A stretch of 64,000 nt of DNA from the NCBI RefSeq assembly GCF_900142675.1, contig NZ_FRBS01000006.1, positions 186,001 through 250,000 on the forward strand, in the 5' to 3' direction. The DNA is from Shouchella rhizosphaerae (GTDB lineage: Bacteria > Bacillota > Bacilli > Bacillales > Bacillaceae_D). A program made the translations under genes and the position numbers. Position 1 is the stretch's first letter; every line of letters begins with the position of its first letter. Below, piece by piece: positions 32,946 through 40,703 of the stretch. The notes beneath the pieces were generated by a model. That model saw nothing but the letters and a program-made list of their open reading frames with translations. It was not told where the DNA came from and searched no databases.

Positions 32946-32974
32946 ATTGTAAGACAAATTAAATAGTTAGTCAA
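32946..32974 (-). promoter_or_regulatory. Promoter with GntR-type operator, site 2 (kdgD operon)
   Basis: On the minus strand, TTGACT, 17 bases, TACAAT, with TTGTCTTACAA (32947-32957) over the -10 box, identical to site 1. It is 34 bases before the kdgD start. Confidence 0.85.
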
Positions 32975-32993
32975 TTTTAAATTTGGAAACCAC

Positions 32994-33021
32994 AAAAAAC
33001 GTGCCCAAATAAGGCACGTTT
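32994..33021 (-). terminator. Terminator of the GntR regulator gene
   Basis: On the minus strand AAACGTGCC and GGCACGTTT pair over seven bases and are followed by TTT. It separates the regulator transcript from the kdgD promoter. Confidence 0.85.
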
Positions 33022-33117
33022 GAGGTTGTCGACAAAGTCGATAACTGCACTCATCTGATAGAAAACTTGTTAGACGAGGCAGCCAAGAGAAGATACGAAT
33101 AGAGCGGGGGTTCATAG

Positions 33118-33813
33118 TTACTGGTTCGGCTCAAGGACTTTGTTGCGAACAAACATTAAGTGCTCATGCATTGCCCGAAAGGCAGCTTGGCCGTCGCGAT
33201 TGGCAAGAGCATCGTAAATAGCGTGATGGTGCGCTACCGTCTTATCCCGTTCCCTATGTTTAATTTGCACATTTACTTTTGCGTGGGTCAGCAAAAGCGA
33301 ATCGACCATTCCTTGCAAAATCGGATTGTCTACACTTTGGGCAATAATGCGGTGAAACAGCAAGTCATGCTCGCCATAATCATCGTCCACACTTTCTTTA
33401 ATCGCCTGAATCGTCGTTTGCAACCGCTCCAAGTCGTGTGCTGATATTTTTTCAGCAGCAAAAACGACAAGCCCTAACTCTAGCGAAGTACGGGCTTCAA
33501 TAATCGCTTCAATATTGTCGTTCACAAGGGAAAGCATGGTCGAAAACGGTTTGCTGCTAATTTTTTCTGTGAAATAGGTTCCGTCCCGTGTTTTCCGCTT
33601 CACAATTCCCAATGATTCAAGGGAACTCATTGCTTCGCGCAGCACTGGGCGGCTGACACCAAGCATCGAAATCAATTCCATTTCTGGAGGCAATTTGTCT
33701 CCCGGCTTCAACTTGTTTGTAATCAACAAGTTGACAATTTTTTCCTCCACCTGTTGCGCCAATGTTTGCCGGCTGACACGGCTTCCAATTAAATCAAGTT
33801 TATTTTCAGGCAT
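33118..33813 (-). CDS. FadR/FCD-type GntR regulator of the sugar-acid regulon
   Basis: A 231-residue repressor-type protein. The winged helix (LPPEMELISMLGVSRPVLREAM, about 40-62) is followed by an all-helical FCD ligand domain with the metal-binding His set (HDLLFHRIIAQSVDN; AHHHAIYDALANRD; MHEHLMFVRN). The gene's own promoter and the promoters of kdgD and the UxuA-like gene share the palindrome TTGTNNNACAA, the typical FCD-family operator, so it very likely represses all three until an acid intermediate binds. Equivalent in place to B. subtilis GudR (YcbG), though I do not claim orthology. Confidence 0.9.
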   Translation of the reverse strand: MPENKLDLIGSRVSRQTLAQQVEEKIVNLLITNKLKPGDKLPPEMELISMLGVSRPVLREAMSSLESLGIVKRKTRDGTYFTEKISSKPFSTMLSLVNDNIEAIIEARTSLELGLVVFAAEKISAHDLERLQTTIQAIKESVDDDYGEHDLLFHRIIAQSVDNPILQGMVDSLLLTHAKVNVQIKHRERDKTVAHHHAIYDALANRDGQAAFRAMHEHLMFVRNKVLEPNQ

Positions 33814-33859
33814 TGTTGTCCCACCATTCTGCCAAAAGCATTCTTTATCTTATGTTTTA

Positions 33860-33888
33860 ATTGTAATACAAATAGGTGGAATTGCAAA
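33860..33888 (-). promoter_or_regulatory. Promoter with GntR-type operator, site 3 (autoregulation)
   Basis: On the minus strand TTTGCA, 17 bases, TACAAT, with the palindrome TTGTATTACAA (33861-33871) over the -10 box. Confidence 0.8.
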
Positions 33889-33984
33889 ATGGGAGCAGGA
33901 AAAGAGGTAAGCTATCCTATTTAGCCATTGATCAAATTACTTGAGTTAAAGCCTCTCCTTACTTGGTGTAGATTTATCTGCTTG

Positions 33985-34041
33985 TTGATTTTCATTTAAT
34001 GGACATGATATAATACCAATCAACCAAACATCCTATGTTTG
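33985..34041 (+). promoter_or_regulatory. Promoter and palindromic operator of the second GntR gene
   Basis: TTGATT (33985-33990), 18 bases, TATAAT (34009-34014). The perfect palindrome CAAACAT-CCT-ATGTTTG (34025-34041) begins 11 bases after the -10 box, in the position of an autorepressor site. It differs from the TTGTNNNACAA sites of the neighbouring regulon. Confidence 0.7.
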
Positions 34042-34067
34042 ACAAGTGCAAGAAGGAGGATCGACAC

Positions 34068-34760
34068 ATGCTTCAGAAAACAAATCGGCAAACGCTAGTT
34101 GAACAAGTGGCGTTACAAATGGAAAATATGATTGAATCGGGCAAGTGGAGTGTCGGGATGCGCATCCCAGCCGAGCCGGAGTTAATGGCTGAATTAAACG
34201 TGAGTCGCAATACTTTAAGAGAAGCGATTCGGGCATTAATCCATGCGGGACTTTTAAAGACGAAACAAGGAGATGGAACCTATGTTTGTTCTTCGAGTGC
34301 TTTAGGGGTTGTGCTGAAAAAACGTGTTTTGCGCTCCGATACGTTGCAAACGTTAGAAGTCCGGTATGCGCTCGAACGTGAGGGAGCGCATCTAGCTGCC
34401 CAACGGAGAACCGACGATGAGGCCCACGAACTTCTGCTTCAGTTGGAACGTTGCGAGGCTGCAGCAAAACGCGGGGACATTGATCAGTTTGTAACAGCGG
34501 ACATTCAATTACACCAAATGATTATTAATGCTTCTCATAATGAAATATTGATTGAAATCTATAGCCATATCGGCGAAGCGTTGCATGATTCGATTACAAG
34601 CCTAACTCGTTATGAAGTTGATGCCGACTTCGTGGCAATGCATCGGCAACTAGTCGAAGCGATTGTCGCTCAGGACGGTGATCGTGCCGTGGCAGCCGTT
34701 CATCGCTATATAGAGGAATCGAAGGATGTTATTACTCAAGACGAGGGAGAACAGCCATGA
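34068..34760 (+). CDS. FCD-type GntR transcription regulator
   Basis: A 230-residue FadR-type regulator: winged helix with MAELNVSRNTLREAIRALIH (about 42-62) and an FCD domain (TADIQLHQMIINASHNEILI; MHRQLVEAIVAQDGDRA). The ATG at 34068 has AAGGAGGA 9 bases upstream. Its stop overlaps the start of the MFS exporter (ATGA), so the two are one operon and the regulator probably controls that transporter through the palindrome in its own promoter. Effector unknown. Confidence 0.88.
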   Translation: MLQKTNRQTLVEQVALQMENMIESGKWSVGMRIPAEPELMAELNVSRNTLREAIRALIHAGLLKTKQGDGTYVCSSSALGVVLKKRVLRSDTLQTLEVRYALEREGAHLAAQRRTDDEAHELLLQLERCEAAAKRGDIDQFVTADIQLHQMIINASHNEILIEIYSHIGEALHDSITSLTRYEVDADFVAMHRQLVEAIVAQDGDRAVAAVHRYIEESKDVITQDEGEQP

Positions 34761-35965
34761 GCGTACAAAGTGGCATAAAGCCAACTGTGGCGAAACAGTC
34801 GTCTTCATTGAGTTGGGCGCTCATCTTTGGCATCGTCCTGATCTCACTAACGATGCGGTCGCCACTAACGTCGGTTGGCCCATTGGTAGGGTCGATTCGT
34901 GAATCTCTCGGGTTATCGAACACTGTCGCAGGCCTGCTGACGACATTGCCGTTGCTGGCTTTCGCGCTCCTTTCCCCGTTCACTCCTACGTTGGCGCGCC
35001 GTTTCGGGATGGAACGAGTCTTGTTTTGTGCGTTGGTTCTGCTTATGATGGGAATCGCTGTTCGCTCGGTGAGTGCAACTATTTCCTTGTTTGCAGGCAC
35101 TGTTTTACTTGGCCTCTCGATCGCAGTGTGCAACGTGCTCATTCCGAGTCTAGTTAAACGCGACTTTTCTAATAATATTGGACTAATGACAGGGATTTAC
35201 GCAGTGTCGATGAATTTATGCGGTGCGATCGCATCTGGTATCAGCGTTCCGCTCGCCCGTAATTTCGGTTTCGGCTGGAATGGCGCACTTGGAGTCTGGG
35301 GCATACTTGCTTTGATCGCTGCGCTATTTTGGTTCCCTCGAATCCGTGGGAGTCACCCATCAGTTGTGGTCACAACGAATGTGGCGATGGTAAGGCGAAG
35401 CCTGTGGCGTTCACCACTGGCGTGGACCATTACTCTTTTTATGGGAATGCAGTCTCTCCTTTTCTATGTTTTGATCACTTGGCTGCCTGAAATGATGACA
35501 AGCCGGGGATTGAGTGAAGATAGCGCTGGTTGGATGCTATCGCTTTTTCAAATGGCTACGCTTCCCGTATCTTTTATCGTGCCAATCCTTGCAGGGCGCA
35601 TGAAGAACCAACGTTTACTGGTCACCATAATGGCTTTCTTATTTTTTGTTTCATTAGGCGGCTTTTATTTCGGCCATCATGCACTTATTTCGTTATGGAC
35701 GATTTTACTCGGAATTGCCGGTGGATGTGCGTTTAGTTTGGCTATGATCTTTTTAAGTTTGCGGACGAAAGATGCCTACGATGCAGCTTCTTTATCCGGT
35801 ATGTCCCAATCTGTTGGCTATTTGCTGGCGGCATCAGGGCCGATTTTGTTCGGTTTCCTCCATGATGTGACAGCAGGCTGGAACCTTCCACTTTTGCTAT
35901 TGTTTTTCGTTAGCGCAATGCTGCTCTTATGCGGCCTAGGTGCGTCAAAAAACCGCACTGTATAA
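34757..35965 (+). CDS. CynX/NimT-family MFS transporter
   Basis: A 402-residue major facilitator with about twelve membrane segments. The N-terminal SLTMRSPLTSVGPLVGSIR and TTLPLLAFALLSPFTPTLAR are typical of the CynX/NimT (cyanate, 2-nitroimidazole) group, as is the later MSQSVGYLLAASGPILFGF. The group includes exporters and importers of small acids or drugs, so the substrate is open. Four-base overlap with the GntR gene upstream indicates co-regulation. Confidence 0.88.
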   Translation: MSVQSGIKPTVAKQSSSLSWALIFGIVLISLTMRSPLTSVGPLVGSIRESLGLSNTVAGLLTTLPLLAFALLSPFTPTLARRFGMERVLFCALVLLMMGIAVRSVSATISLFAGTVLLGLSIAVCNVLIPSLVKRDFSNNIGLMTGIYAVSMNLCGAIASGISVPLARNFGFGWNGALGVWGILALIAALFWFPRIRGSHPSVVVTTNVAMVRRSLWRSPLAWTITLFMGMQSLLFYVLITWLPEMMTSRGLSEDSAGWMLSLFQMATLPVSFIVPILAGRMKNQRLLVTIMAFLFFVSLGGFYFGHHALISLWTILLGIAGGCAFSLAMIFLSLRTKDAYDAASLSGMSQSVGYLLAASGPILFGFLHDVTAGWNLPLLLLFFVSAMLLLCGLGASKNRTV

Positions 35966-36009
35966 AGCTCTTACTAGAAGAGCCCCTTATTGGACCTAGT
36001 AAGTTAAAT

Positions 36010-36071
36010 AAGTGGAATAAAGGAGAGCGGGCTATATTCTGGCAAGTTCCACTTTCGTTTCCCGCTCTTTT
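36010..36071 (+). other. Interleaved inverted repeats after the MFS gene
   Basis: AAGTGGAA (36010) can pair with TTCCACTT (36047), and AGAGCGGG (36024) with CCCGCTCT (36061). The arms are interleaved, so they form either a pseudoknot or alternative stems. The second stem ends in a short T run and could be a terminator with a 29-base loop. A smaller GCTCTT/AAGAGC hairpin lies just after the MFS stop. Confidence 0.45.
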
Positions 36072-36214
36072 ACTAATAAATTTATAGATTTTCGGTTACG
36101 ATTCTGAAAGGCGTTATCGAAGTTTGTCTTCTCTTCTCAAAGGAAGAGAGTGCATCATTTATATGCTTTAGTCAGGTATCCTCATTCAAAAGTGCGAATA
36201 AAAGGAGTGGTAAT

Positions 36215-36601
36215 GTGACATTTGATCAACTTTACGTAGAAGCGAAAGCGGTGATACACCCTCGGAAATTATCTGACGTCGTTGAAGTCGGCGGTGTCGG
36301 AGCGGCAATTGAAACTGCGGGCGGCAACATTTATACAGGTGTTTGTATTGATATGGCTTGTTCCATCGGTTTTTGTGCCGAACATGCGGCTGCGGCGGCG
36401 GTGATTACGGCTGGGGAAAGCCATATTAAGAAAATGATTGCCGTTGATTGGGATGGTCGCATTTTGCCTCCTTGTGGAAGATGCCGGGAATTTGTTAGCC
36501 AAATGAATGACGCTAATAGCGAGACCCAGGTTATGGTAGCAGAAGACCAAATCGTTTCGCTGCAAGACCTATTGCCTTACAGCTGGAGGGAGAAAAAGTG
36601 A
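36215..36601 (+). CDS. Cytidine deaminase-like protein
   Basis: A 128-residue zinc deaminase of the CDA family. The catalytic Glu and first zinc ligand are in FCAEHAAAAAVI and the other two Cys ligands in PPCGRCREFV. It starts at GTG, with AAAGGAG 7 bases upstream; an ATG one base off runs into a stop. A second housekeeping cdd is expected elsewhere in the genome, and this divergent one could act on another pyrimidine analogue or be of the blasticidin-S deaminase type; the sequence does not decide. Confidence 0.85.
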   Translation: MTFDQLYVEAKAVIHPRKLSDVVEVGGVGAAIETAGGNIYTGVCIDMACSIGFCAEHAAAAAVITAGESHIKKMIAVDWDGRILPPCGRCREFVSQMNDANSETQVMVAEDQIVSLQDLLPYSWREKK

Positions 36602-36622
36602 AATCGCTCTGCAATTGATTGC

Positions 36623-37561
36623 TTGCAAAGTGATCGGATGCAAGCGAGGCCAAGAGGAGGGGAGAGCGTATTTGGCTTAAATTTTGCGAAGTTTGTGGAA
36701 AACGGTCTCGCCAAGTTTGAAGATCCGATCGCCCATTATTTGCCTGAAAGCCTGGTGGAAGGGCTACACATTTTTAAGGGAAAAGAGTATTCGTCTGATA
36801 TTCAGCTAACACATTTATTAAGCAATACATCCGGACTGCCCGATTTTTTCGAAGATAAACCGAAGCGCCACAAACTATTCTTGCGTGAAAATCTCGATCA
36901 GTCGTCACGCTTTTGGACTCCTGAAGAAACGATTGAATGGTCGAAAGAACATCTACTACCGCGTTTTCCACCGGGGGCAAGGCTTTCACTATACAGACAC
37001 AGGCTACAATTTACTCGGGCTGATCATTGAGTCGATTACATCGAAGCCCTATGCGGACGGTTGCCTGAATACATTTTTACGCCATTGAAGATGAAGCATT
37101 CATATTTAGCCCAGTTTTCCGAGCCCGCTGTAAAAAGCGACAACCCCGTTGCCCATCTCTATCTTGACGACCTTAAAATAAGTGTTGAACAATACCGCAG
37201 TTTTAGTAGTTTTTATTCTGGTGGTCAGACAGTATGTACATTAGAAGATCTCTTGGTTTTTATGAAAGCATTCGTTAATAATCAACTGGTAATAGAAGAG
37301 AGCTTGCGCCTCATGCAAAACTGGGAAAAAATGCAGTTGGGTTTAAAATACGGATATGGTCTTATGAAACTACAATTTCTCCCGTTCACAGAAAAATATA
37401 CAGTATGGGGGCATCTCGGCGCGAGCGGTTCTTTTATGGTCTATGTGCAAGCGATGGATGTCTATCTTACAGGAAGTTTTAATCAGACAACGTACCAATT
37501 GAAAAGCATAAATTATTTGTTTATGAACGTTCTGCGTAAATTAGCGCAAATCAACAAGTGA
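36623..37561 (+). pseudogene. Broken serine hydrolase (beta-lactamase/PBP4*-like)
   Basis: Pieces of one class C beta-lactamase-related protein lie in three frames: FVENGLAKFEDPIAHYLPES and LTHLLSNTSGLPDFF first, then after a shift near 36970 FHYTDTGYNLLGLIIESITS (carrying the YxN motif), then after another near 37060 YIFTPLKMKHSYLAQFSEPA and VWGHLGASGSFMVYVQ. The N-terminal part with the SxxK nucleophile is absent. The gene cannot make an active enzyme as read. Confidence 0.85.
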
Positions 37562-37720
37562 GCTTATATGAGGGTTTAGGCGAATTTCATTGCAACCATT
37601 CGAAATCTAGCAGACGTTCAGTGAACCGCGTAAACTAGAGTAGAGAAATACGGATTGCTTGGACACAAAATTTCTTTATAATGAACATATCTTGTTCGTT
37701 ATATAGGGAGTTGTTTATCC

Positions 37721-38536
37721 ATGGAAAGCGATTTAAAATCGGATTGCTTAAACTGTTTTGGGTTGTGCTGTGTGTCTCTGCCTTTCATGAAATCGAGTGA
37801 TTTTCCTTATGATAAAGGTAGTGGGGAACCGTGCCGCCACTTATGTTCAGATCATCGCTGTTCGATTCACGAGTCACTACGAGACAAAGGATTTCGTGGC
37901 TGTGTGAGTTACGAATGTTTTGGGGCAGGGCAAAAGGTATCACAAGTTGTCTATAAGGGTAAGGACTGGCGTGAAGATAATCGAATGGCCGAGGAAATGT
38001 TTTCTGTATTTCCAGTTGTTCAACAGCTCCACGAGATGCTTTTCTATTTAAAACAGGAGTTAGCGTTAGAAGAAGCCAAAGACTTCAAACTAGAAATTCA
38101 GGCTTTGTATGATTTAACTTATACATTAACAATTAAAGCACCGGAAGAAATATTGGCGTTAGATATTGAAGCACATAGAAATAAAATAAATCCTATGTTC
38201 ATAGAAGTTAGTGACATATACCGGTCACAATATCGGAAGAAGGGGAAAGGCAGCGGGACAAAAAAGAAACGGGTAGATTATATAGGCGAAAACTTCGCCA
38301 ACGTCGATATGAAAGGGCATGATTTAAGAGGGACGTTTCTCATTGCTGCCAACTTGACCAATAGTGACTTACGAAGAGCGGACTTTATTGGCGCAGACTT
38401 GCGAGATGCCGACTTAAGCGGGGCAAACTTGGCTGGAGCACTCTTCTTAACACAGTCACAGATTCAATCGGCTAAAGGGGATAAAACAACGGTATTGCCT
38501 GATTATGTGGAGAGGCCCCAACACTGGGGAAGTTAA
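37721..38536 (+). CDS. Pentapeptide-repeat protein with Cys-rich N-terminal domain
   Basis: A 271-residue protein in two parts. The first ~75 residues contain a Cys cluster, CLNCFGLCC then CRHLC, CSIH and GCVSYECFG, spaced like the metal-binding YkgJ-type CxxC domains. Residues about 190-255 hold A(D/N)Lxx pentapeptide repeats (ANLTNSDLRRADFIGADLRD), forming a short right-handed quadrilateral helix. The linker is helical and basic (YRKKGKGSGTKKKR). AGGGAG precedes the ATG. Pentapeptide proteins can mimic DNA and protect gyrase, but this one has only a few repeats; its role is unknown. Confidence 0.8.
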   Translation: MESDLKSDCLNCFGLCCVSLPFMKSSDFPYDKGSGEPCRHLCSDHRCSIHESLRDKGFRGCVSYECFGAGQKVSQVVYKGKDWREDNRMAEEMFSVFPVVQQLHEMLFYLKQELALEEAKDFKLEIQALYDLTYTLTIKAPEEILALDIEAHRNKINPMFIEVSDIYRSQYRKKGKGSGTKKKRVDYIGENFANVDMKGHDLRGTFLIAANLTNSDLRRADFIGADLRDADLSGANLAGALFLTQSQIQSAKGDKTTVLPDYVERPQHWGS

Positions 38537-38547
38537 CAAGTGTTTTT

Positions 38548-38594
38548 AATAGAGGGAACAACCTCGCTATGAGTTTGTTTGCTCTATTTTTTTA
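38548..38594 (+). terminator. Terminator after the pentapeptide gene
   Basis: AATAGAG and CTCTATT close a stem with inner AACAA/TTGTT, followed by seven T residues. Confidence 0.82.
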
Positions 38595-38632
38595 TGCCTG
38601 TTTTTTCCGTTTATATGGCTAAATTTCCATCA

Positions 38633-38651
38633 TTTCCGCAGTCTGCGGAAA
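38633..38651 (+). promoter_or_regulatory. Candidate operator of the cellobiose PTS operon
   Basis: TTTCCGCA-GTC-TGCGGAAA is a perfect 8-base inverted repeat upstream of the operon, placed where a PRD activator such as the LicR-like product of 42155 would bind. The assignment is by position. Confidence 0.55.
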
Positions 38652-38666
38652 AAAATTAGGTGTAGT

Positions 38667-38680
38667 TGTAAGCGGATTCA
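38667..38680 (+). promoter_or_regulatory. cre box of the cellobiose PTS operon
   Basis: TGTAAGCGGATTCA fits the relaxed cre consensus WTGNAANCGNWNNCAW fully and lies 46 bases before the first start codon and 16 after the candidate operator. Confidence 0.65.
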
Positions 38681-38725
38681 TTTTAAGATGAATGTGAAAG
38701 AGGCGAAGTTAAGGGGGAATGGACG

Positions 38726-39031
38726 ATGAACGTGTTGTTGGCGTGTTCAGCAGGAATGTCTACGAGCTTGCTTGTAGCAAAAATGAAGGAAGCTGCAGCC
38801 GAATTAGGGGTAGAAGCGGAAATTTGGGCGGTTGCCCAAGATAAGGCATTGGTAGAAATCGAAAAAGCGGACGTGCTGTTAGTAGGACCGCAAATGCGCT
38901 TTATGAAAAAGAAATACGAGGCAAAAGGCAAGGAAGTTGGTGTTCCTGTTGAGATTATTGATGCGGTTGCGTATGGGCGTGTCGACGGCATGGCTGTAAT
39001 GAAGCGGGCACTAGAACTAGCTGATAAGTAA
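38726..39031 (+). CDS. PTS EIIB, lactose/cellobiose family
   Basis: A 101-residue EIIB; phosphorylated Cys7 in LLACSAGMSTSLL, the family P-loop. LLVGPQMRFMKK is also conserved. AAGGGGG precedes the ATG. It transfers phosphate from the EIIA (40375) to a beta-glucoside carried by the EIIC that follows 29 bases later. First gene of a IIB-IIC-IIA-glucosidase-regulator operon like B. subtilis licBCAH. Confidence 0.93.
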   Translation: MNVLLACSAGMSTSLLVAKMKEAAAELGVEAEIWAVAQDKALVEIEKADVLLVGPQMRFMKKKYEAKGKEVGVPVEIIDAVAYGRVDGMAVMKRALELADK

Positions 39032-39060
39032 AAAATAGTCGCCGGAAAGGGTGATGGTTG

Positions 39061-40356
39061 ATGAATCGCTTCATGGATGTACTTGAAAATGTATTAATGC
39101 CGCTTGCAGACAAGTTAAACAACAATCGTTATTTAACAGCATTGCGTGATGGTTTTATGGTGGCGCTGCCGCTCATTATCTTCGGTTCGATTTTTGTCGT
39201 TATTGCCAACCTTCCATTTATTGACCGTTTGATGACTGAGGCCACTTACGCCCAGTACCAGGAACTGATTGGTAGTGCTTCGTCAGCAACGTTGGCGATT
39301 ATGGCGACGTTTGTCATCGTCGGCATTGGCTATAAACTGACGGAAAGCTACGGAGGCGAGGCGCTTTTTGGCGGCGTGACTGCTCTTGCTGCTTTTCTGA
39401 TTTTAATCCCGCAACACGTCGATGAGACGACCGGTGTTATTCCAGTTGGCGTGTTAGGCGCACAAGGAATGTTTGTCGGGATTATTACAGCATTTGTGTC
39501 TGCGGAACTGTATCGCTTTTTTGTAAACAAAAATTGGCAAATTAAGATGCCGAGCGGCGTACCAGATGCGGTGTCCCGTTCGTTTAGTTCTTTGATTCCC
39601 ATTACGATGACCCTTTCGTTTTTCTTGTTGGTGCGTATCGCCTTTTCGTTTACACCTTTTGAGACCGTGCAAAATTTTGTGTACACATCGGTTCAAGCGC
39701 CGTTAACGGCACTTGGAAGCGGATTGACTGCAACAATCATTGCCGTGCTGTTGACACAAATCTTCTGGTTTTTCGGTTTGCATGGCCAAATCATTATAAA
39801 CTCTGTCCTTGACCCGATTTGGTTCACATTGGCGGGAGAAAACTTGGACGCATACAACGCAGGCAATGAGTTGCCTCATATTGTCAGCAAGCCGTTTATG
39901 GAATCGTTTATTGTCGGTATTGGCGGGTCCGGTATGACGCTAGCCGTTATTATTGCGATTTTCTTGATTGGCCGCAGCCGCCAACTAAAACAACTTGGAA
40001 AAATCGGCGGTCCTCCTGGTTTGTTTAATGTCAATGAACCGATTATTTTTGGCTTGCCGATCATTATGAATCCGCTTGTCATTATCCCGTGGCTGTTCGC
40101 GCCAGTCGTGGTAACGATTTTCACGTATTTCACGATGGCGGCCGGGCTTGTGCCGGCGCCGTATGGAGCGATCGTGCCATGGACAATGCCGCCTATTATT
40201 AGCGGAGCACTGGCAACGAATTCATGGCAAGGAGCGGTCTTGCAAGTGGTAAACATGGCGATCGTGTTTGTCATTTGGTGGCCATTCTTGAAAGTGATGG
40301 ATAAGCAATACTATGAAAATGAACAAAGCGAAGGCAAACCAACGAAAACAGCTTAG
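39061..40356 (+). CDS. PTS EIIC, cellobiose/lichenan family permease
   Basis: A 431-residue EIIC of the lactose family with about ten membrane segments. Landmarks: YLTALRDGFMVALPLIIFGS, FWFFGLHGQIIINSVLDPIW and GLFNVNEPIIFGLPIIMNP, the last with the substrate-site NEPI. I took the ATG at 39061, after GGAAAGGGTG, rather than the TTG one codon before. Beta-1,4-glucosides (cellobiose, lichenan fragments) are the usual substrates. Confidence 0.93.
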   Translation: MNRFMDVLENVLMPLADKLNNNRYLTALRDGFMVALPLIIFGSIFVVIANLPFIDRLMTEATYAQYQELIGSASSATLAIMATFVIVGIGYKLTESYGGEALFGGVTALAAFLILIPQHVDETTGVIPVGVLGAQGMFVGIITAFVSAELYRFFVNKNWQIKMPSGVPDAVSRSFSSLIPITMTLSFFLLVRIAFSFTPFETVQNFVYTSVQAPLTALGSGLTATIIAVLLTQIFWFFGLHGQIIINSVLDPIWFTLAGENLDAYNAGNELPHIVSKPFMESFIVGIGGSGMTLAVIIAIFLIGRSRQLKQLGKIGGPPGLFNVNEPIIFGLPIIMNPLVIIPWLFAPVVVTIFTYFTMAAGLVPAPYGAIVPWTMPPIISGALATNSWQGAVLQVVNMAIVFVIWWPFLKVMDKQYYENEQSEGKPTKTA

Positions 40357-40374
40357 ATAGGATGGGTGAGAAAA

Positions 40375-40701
40375 GTGGAGAAATCGACGGATATAACAGA
40401 GGTTTCCTTCCGTATCATTTTGCACGCTGGAAATGGGAAAGGAAGCGCGATGGAAGCAATTCAAGCGGCAAAAGCAGGCTCATTTGAACAAGCGGACGAG
40501 TTAATAGAAGAGGCAGGAAGAGAGCTGGCCAAAGCCCATGAATTTCAGACAAATTTAATCCAGCAAGAAGCAAATGGAGGGCGGACAGAGTTAAACGTGC
40601 TGCTGATCCATTCCCAAGACCACTTGATGACGTCGATGACCGTACGTGATTTAGCAATTGAAATCATTGAAATATACCGTACGAAAAGGGGACTTTTATA
40701 A
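40375..40701 (+). CDS. PTS EIIA, lactose/cellobiose family
   Basis: A 108-residue helical EIIA. The phosphorylated residue is His79 in LLIHSQDHLMTSM; ILHAGNGKGSAMEAIQAAK at the start is also typical. Start is one of two GTG codons: I chose 40375, 4 bases after GGGTGAG, over 40366, which abuts its SD. Only two bases separate it from the glucosidase gene. Confidence 0.9.
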   Translation: MEKSTDITEVSFRIILHAGNGKGSAMEAIQAAKAGSFEQADELIEEAGRELAKAHEFQTNLIQQEANGGRTELNVLLIHSQDHLMTSMTVRDLAIEIIEIYRTKRGLL

Positions 40702-40703
40702 AG

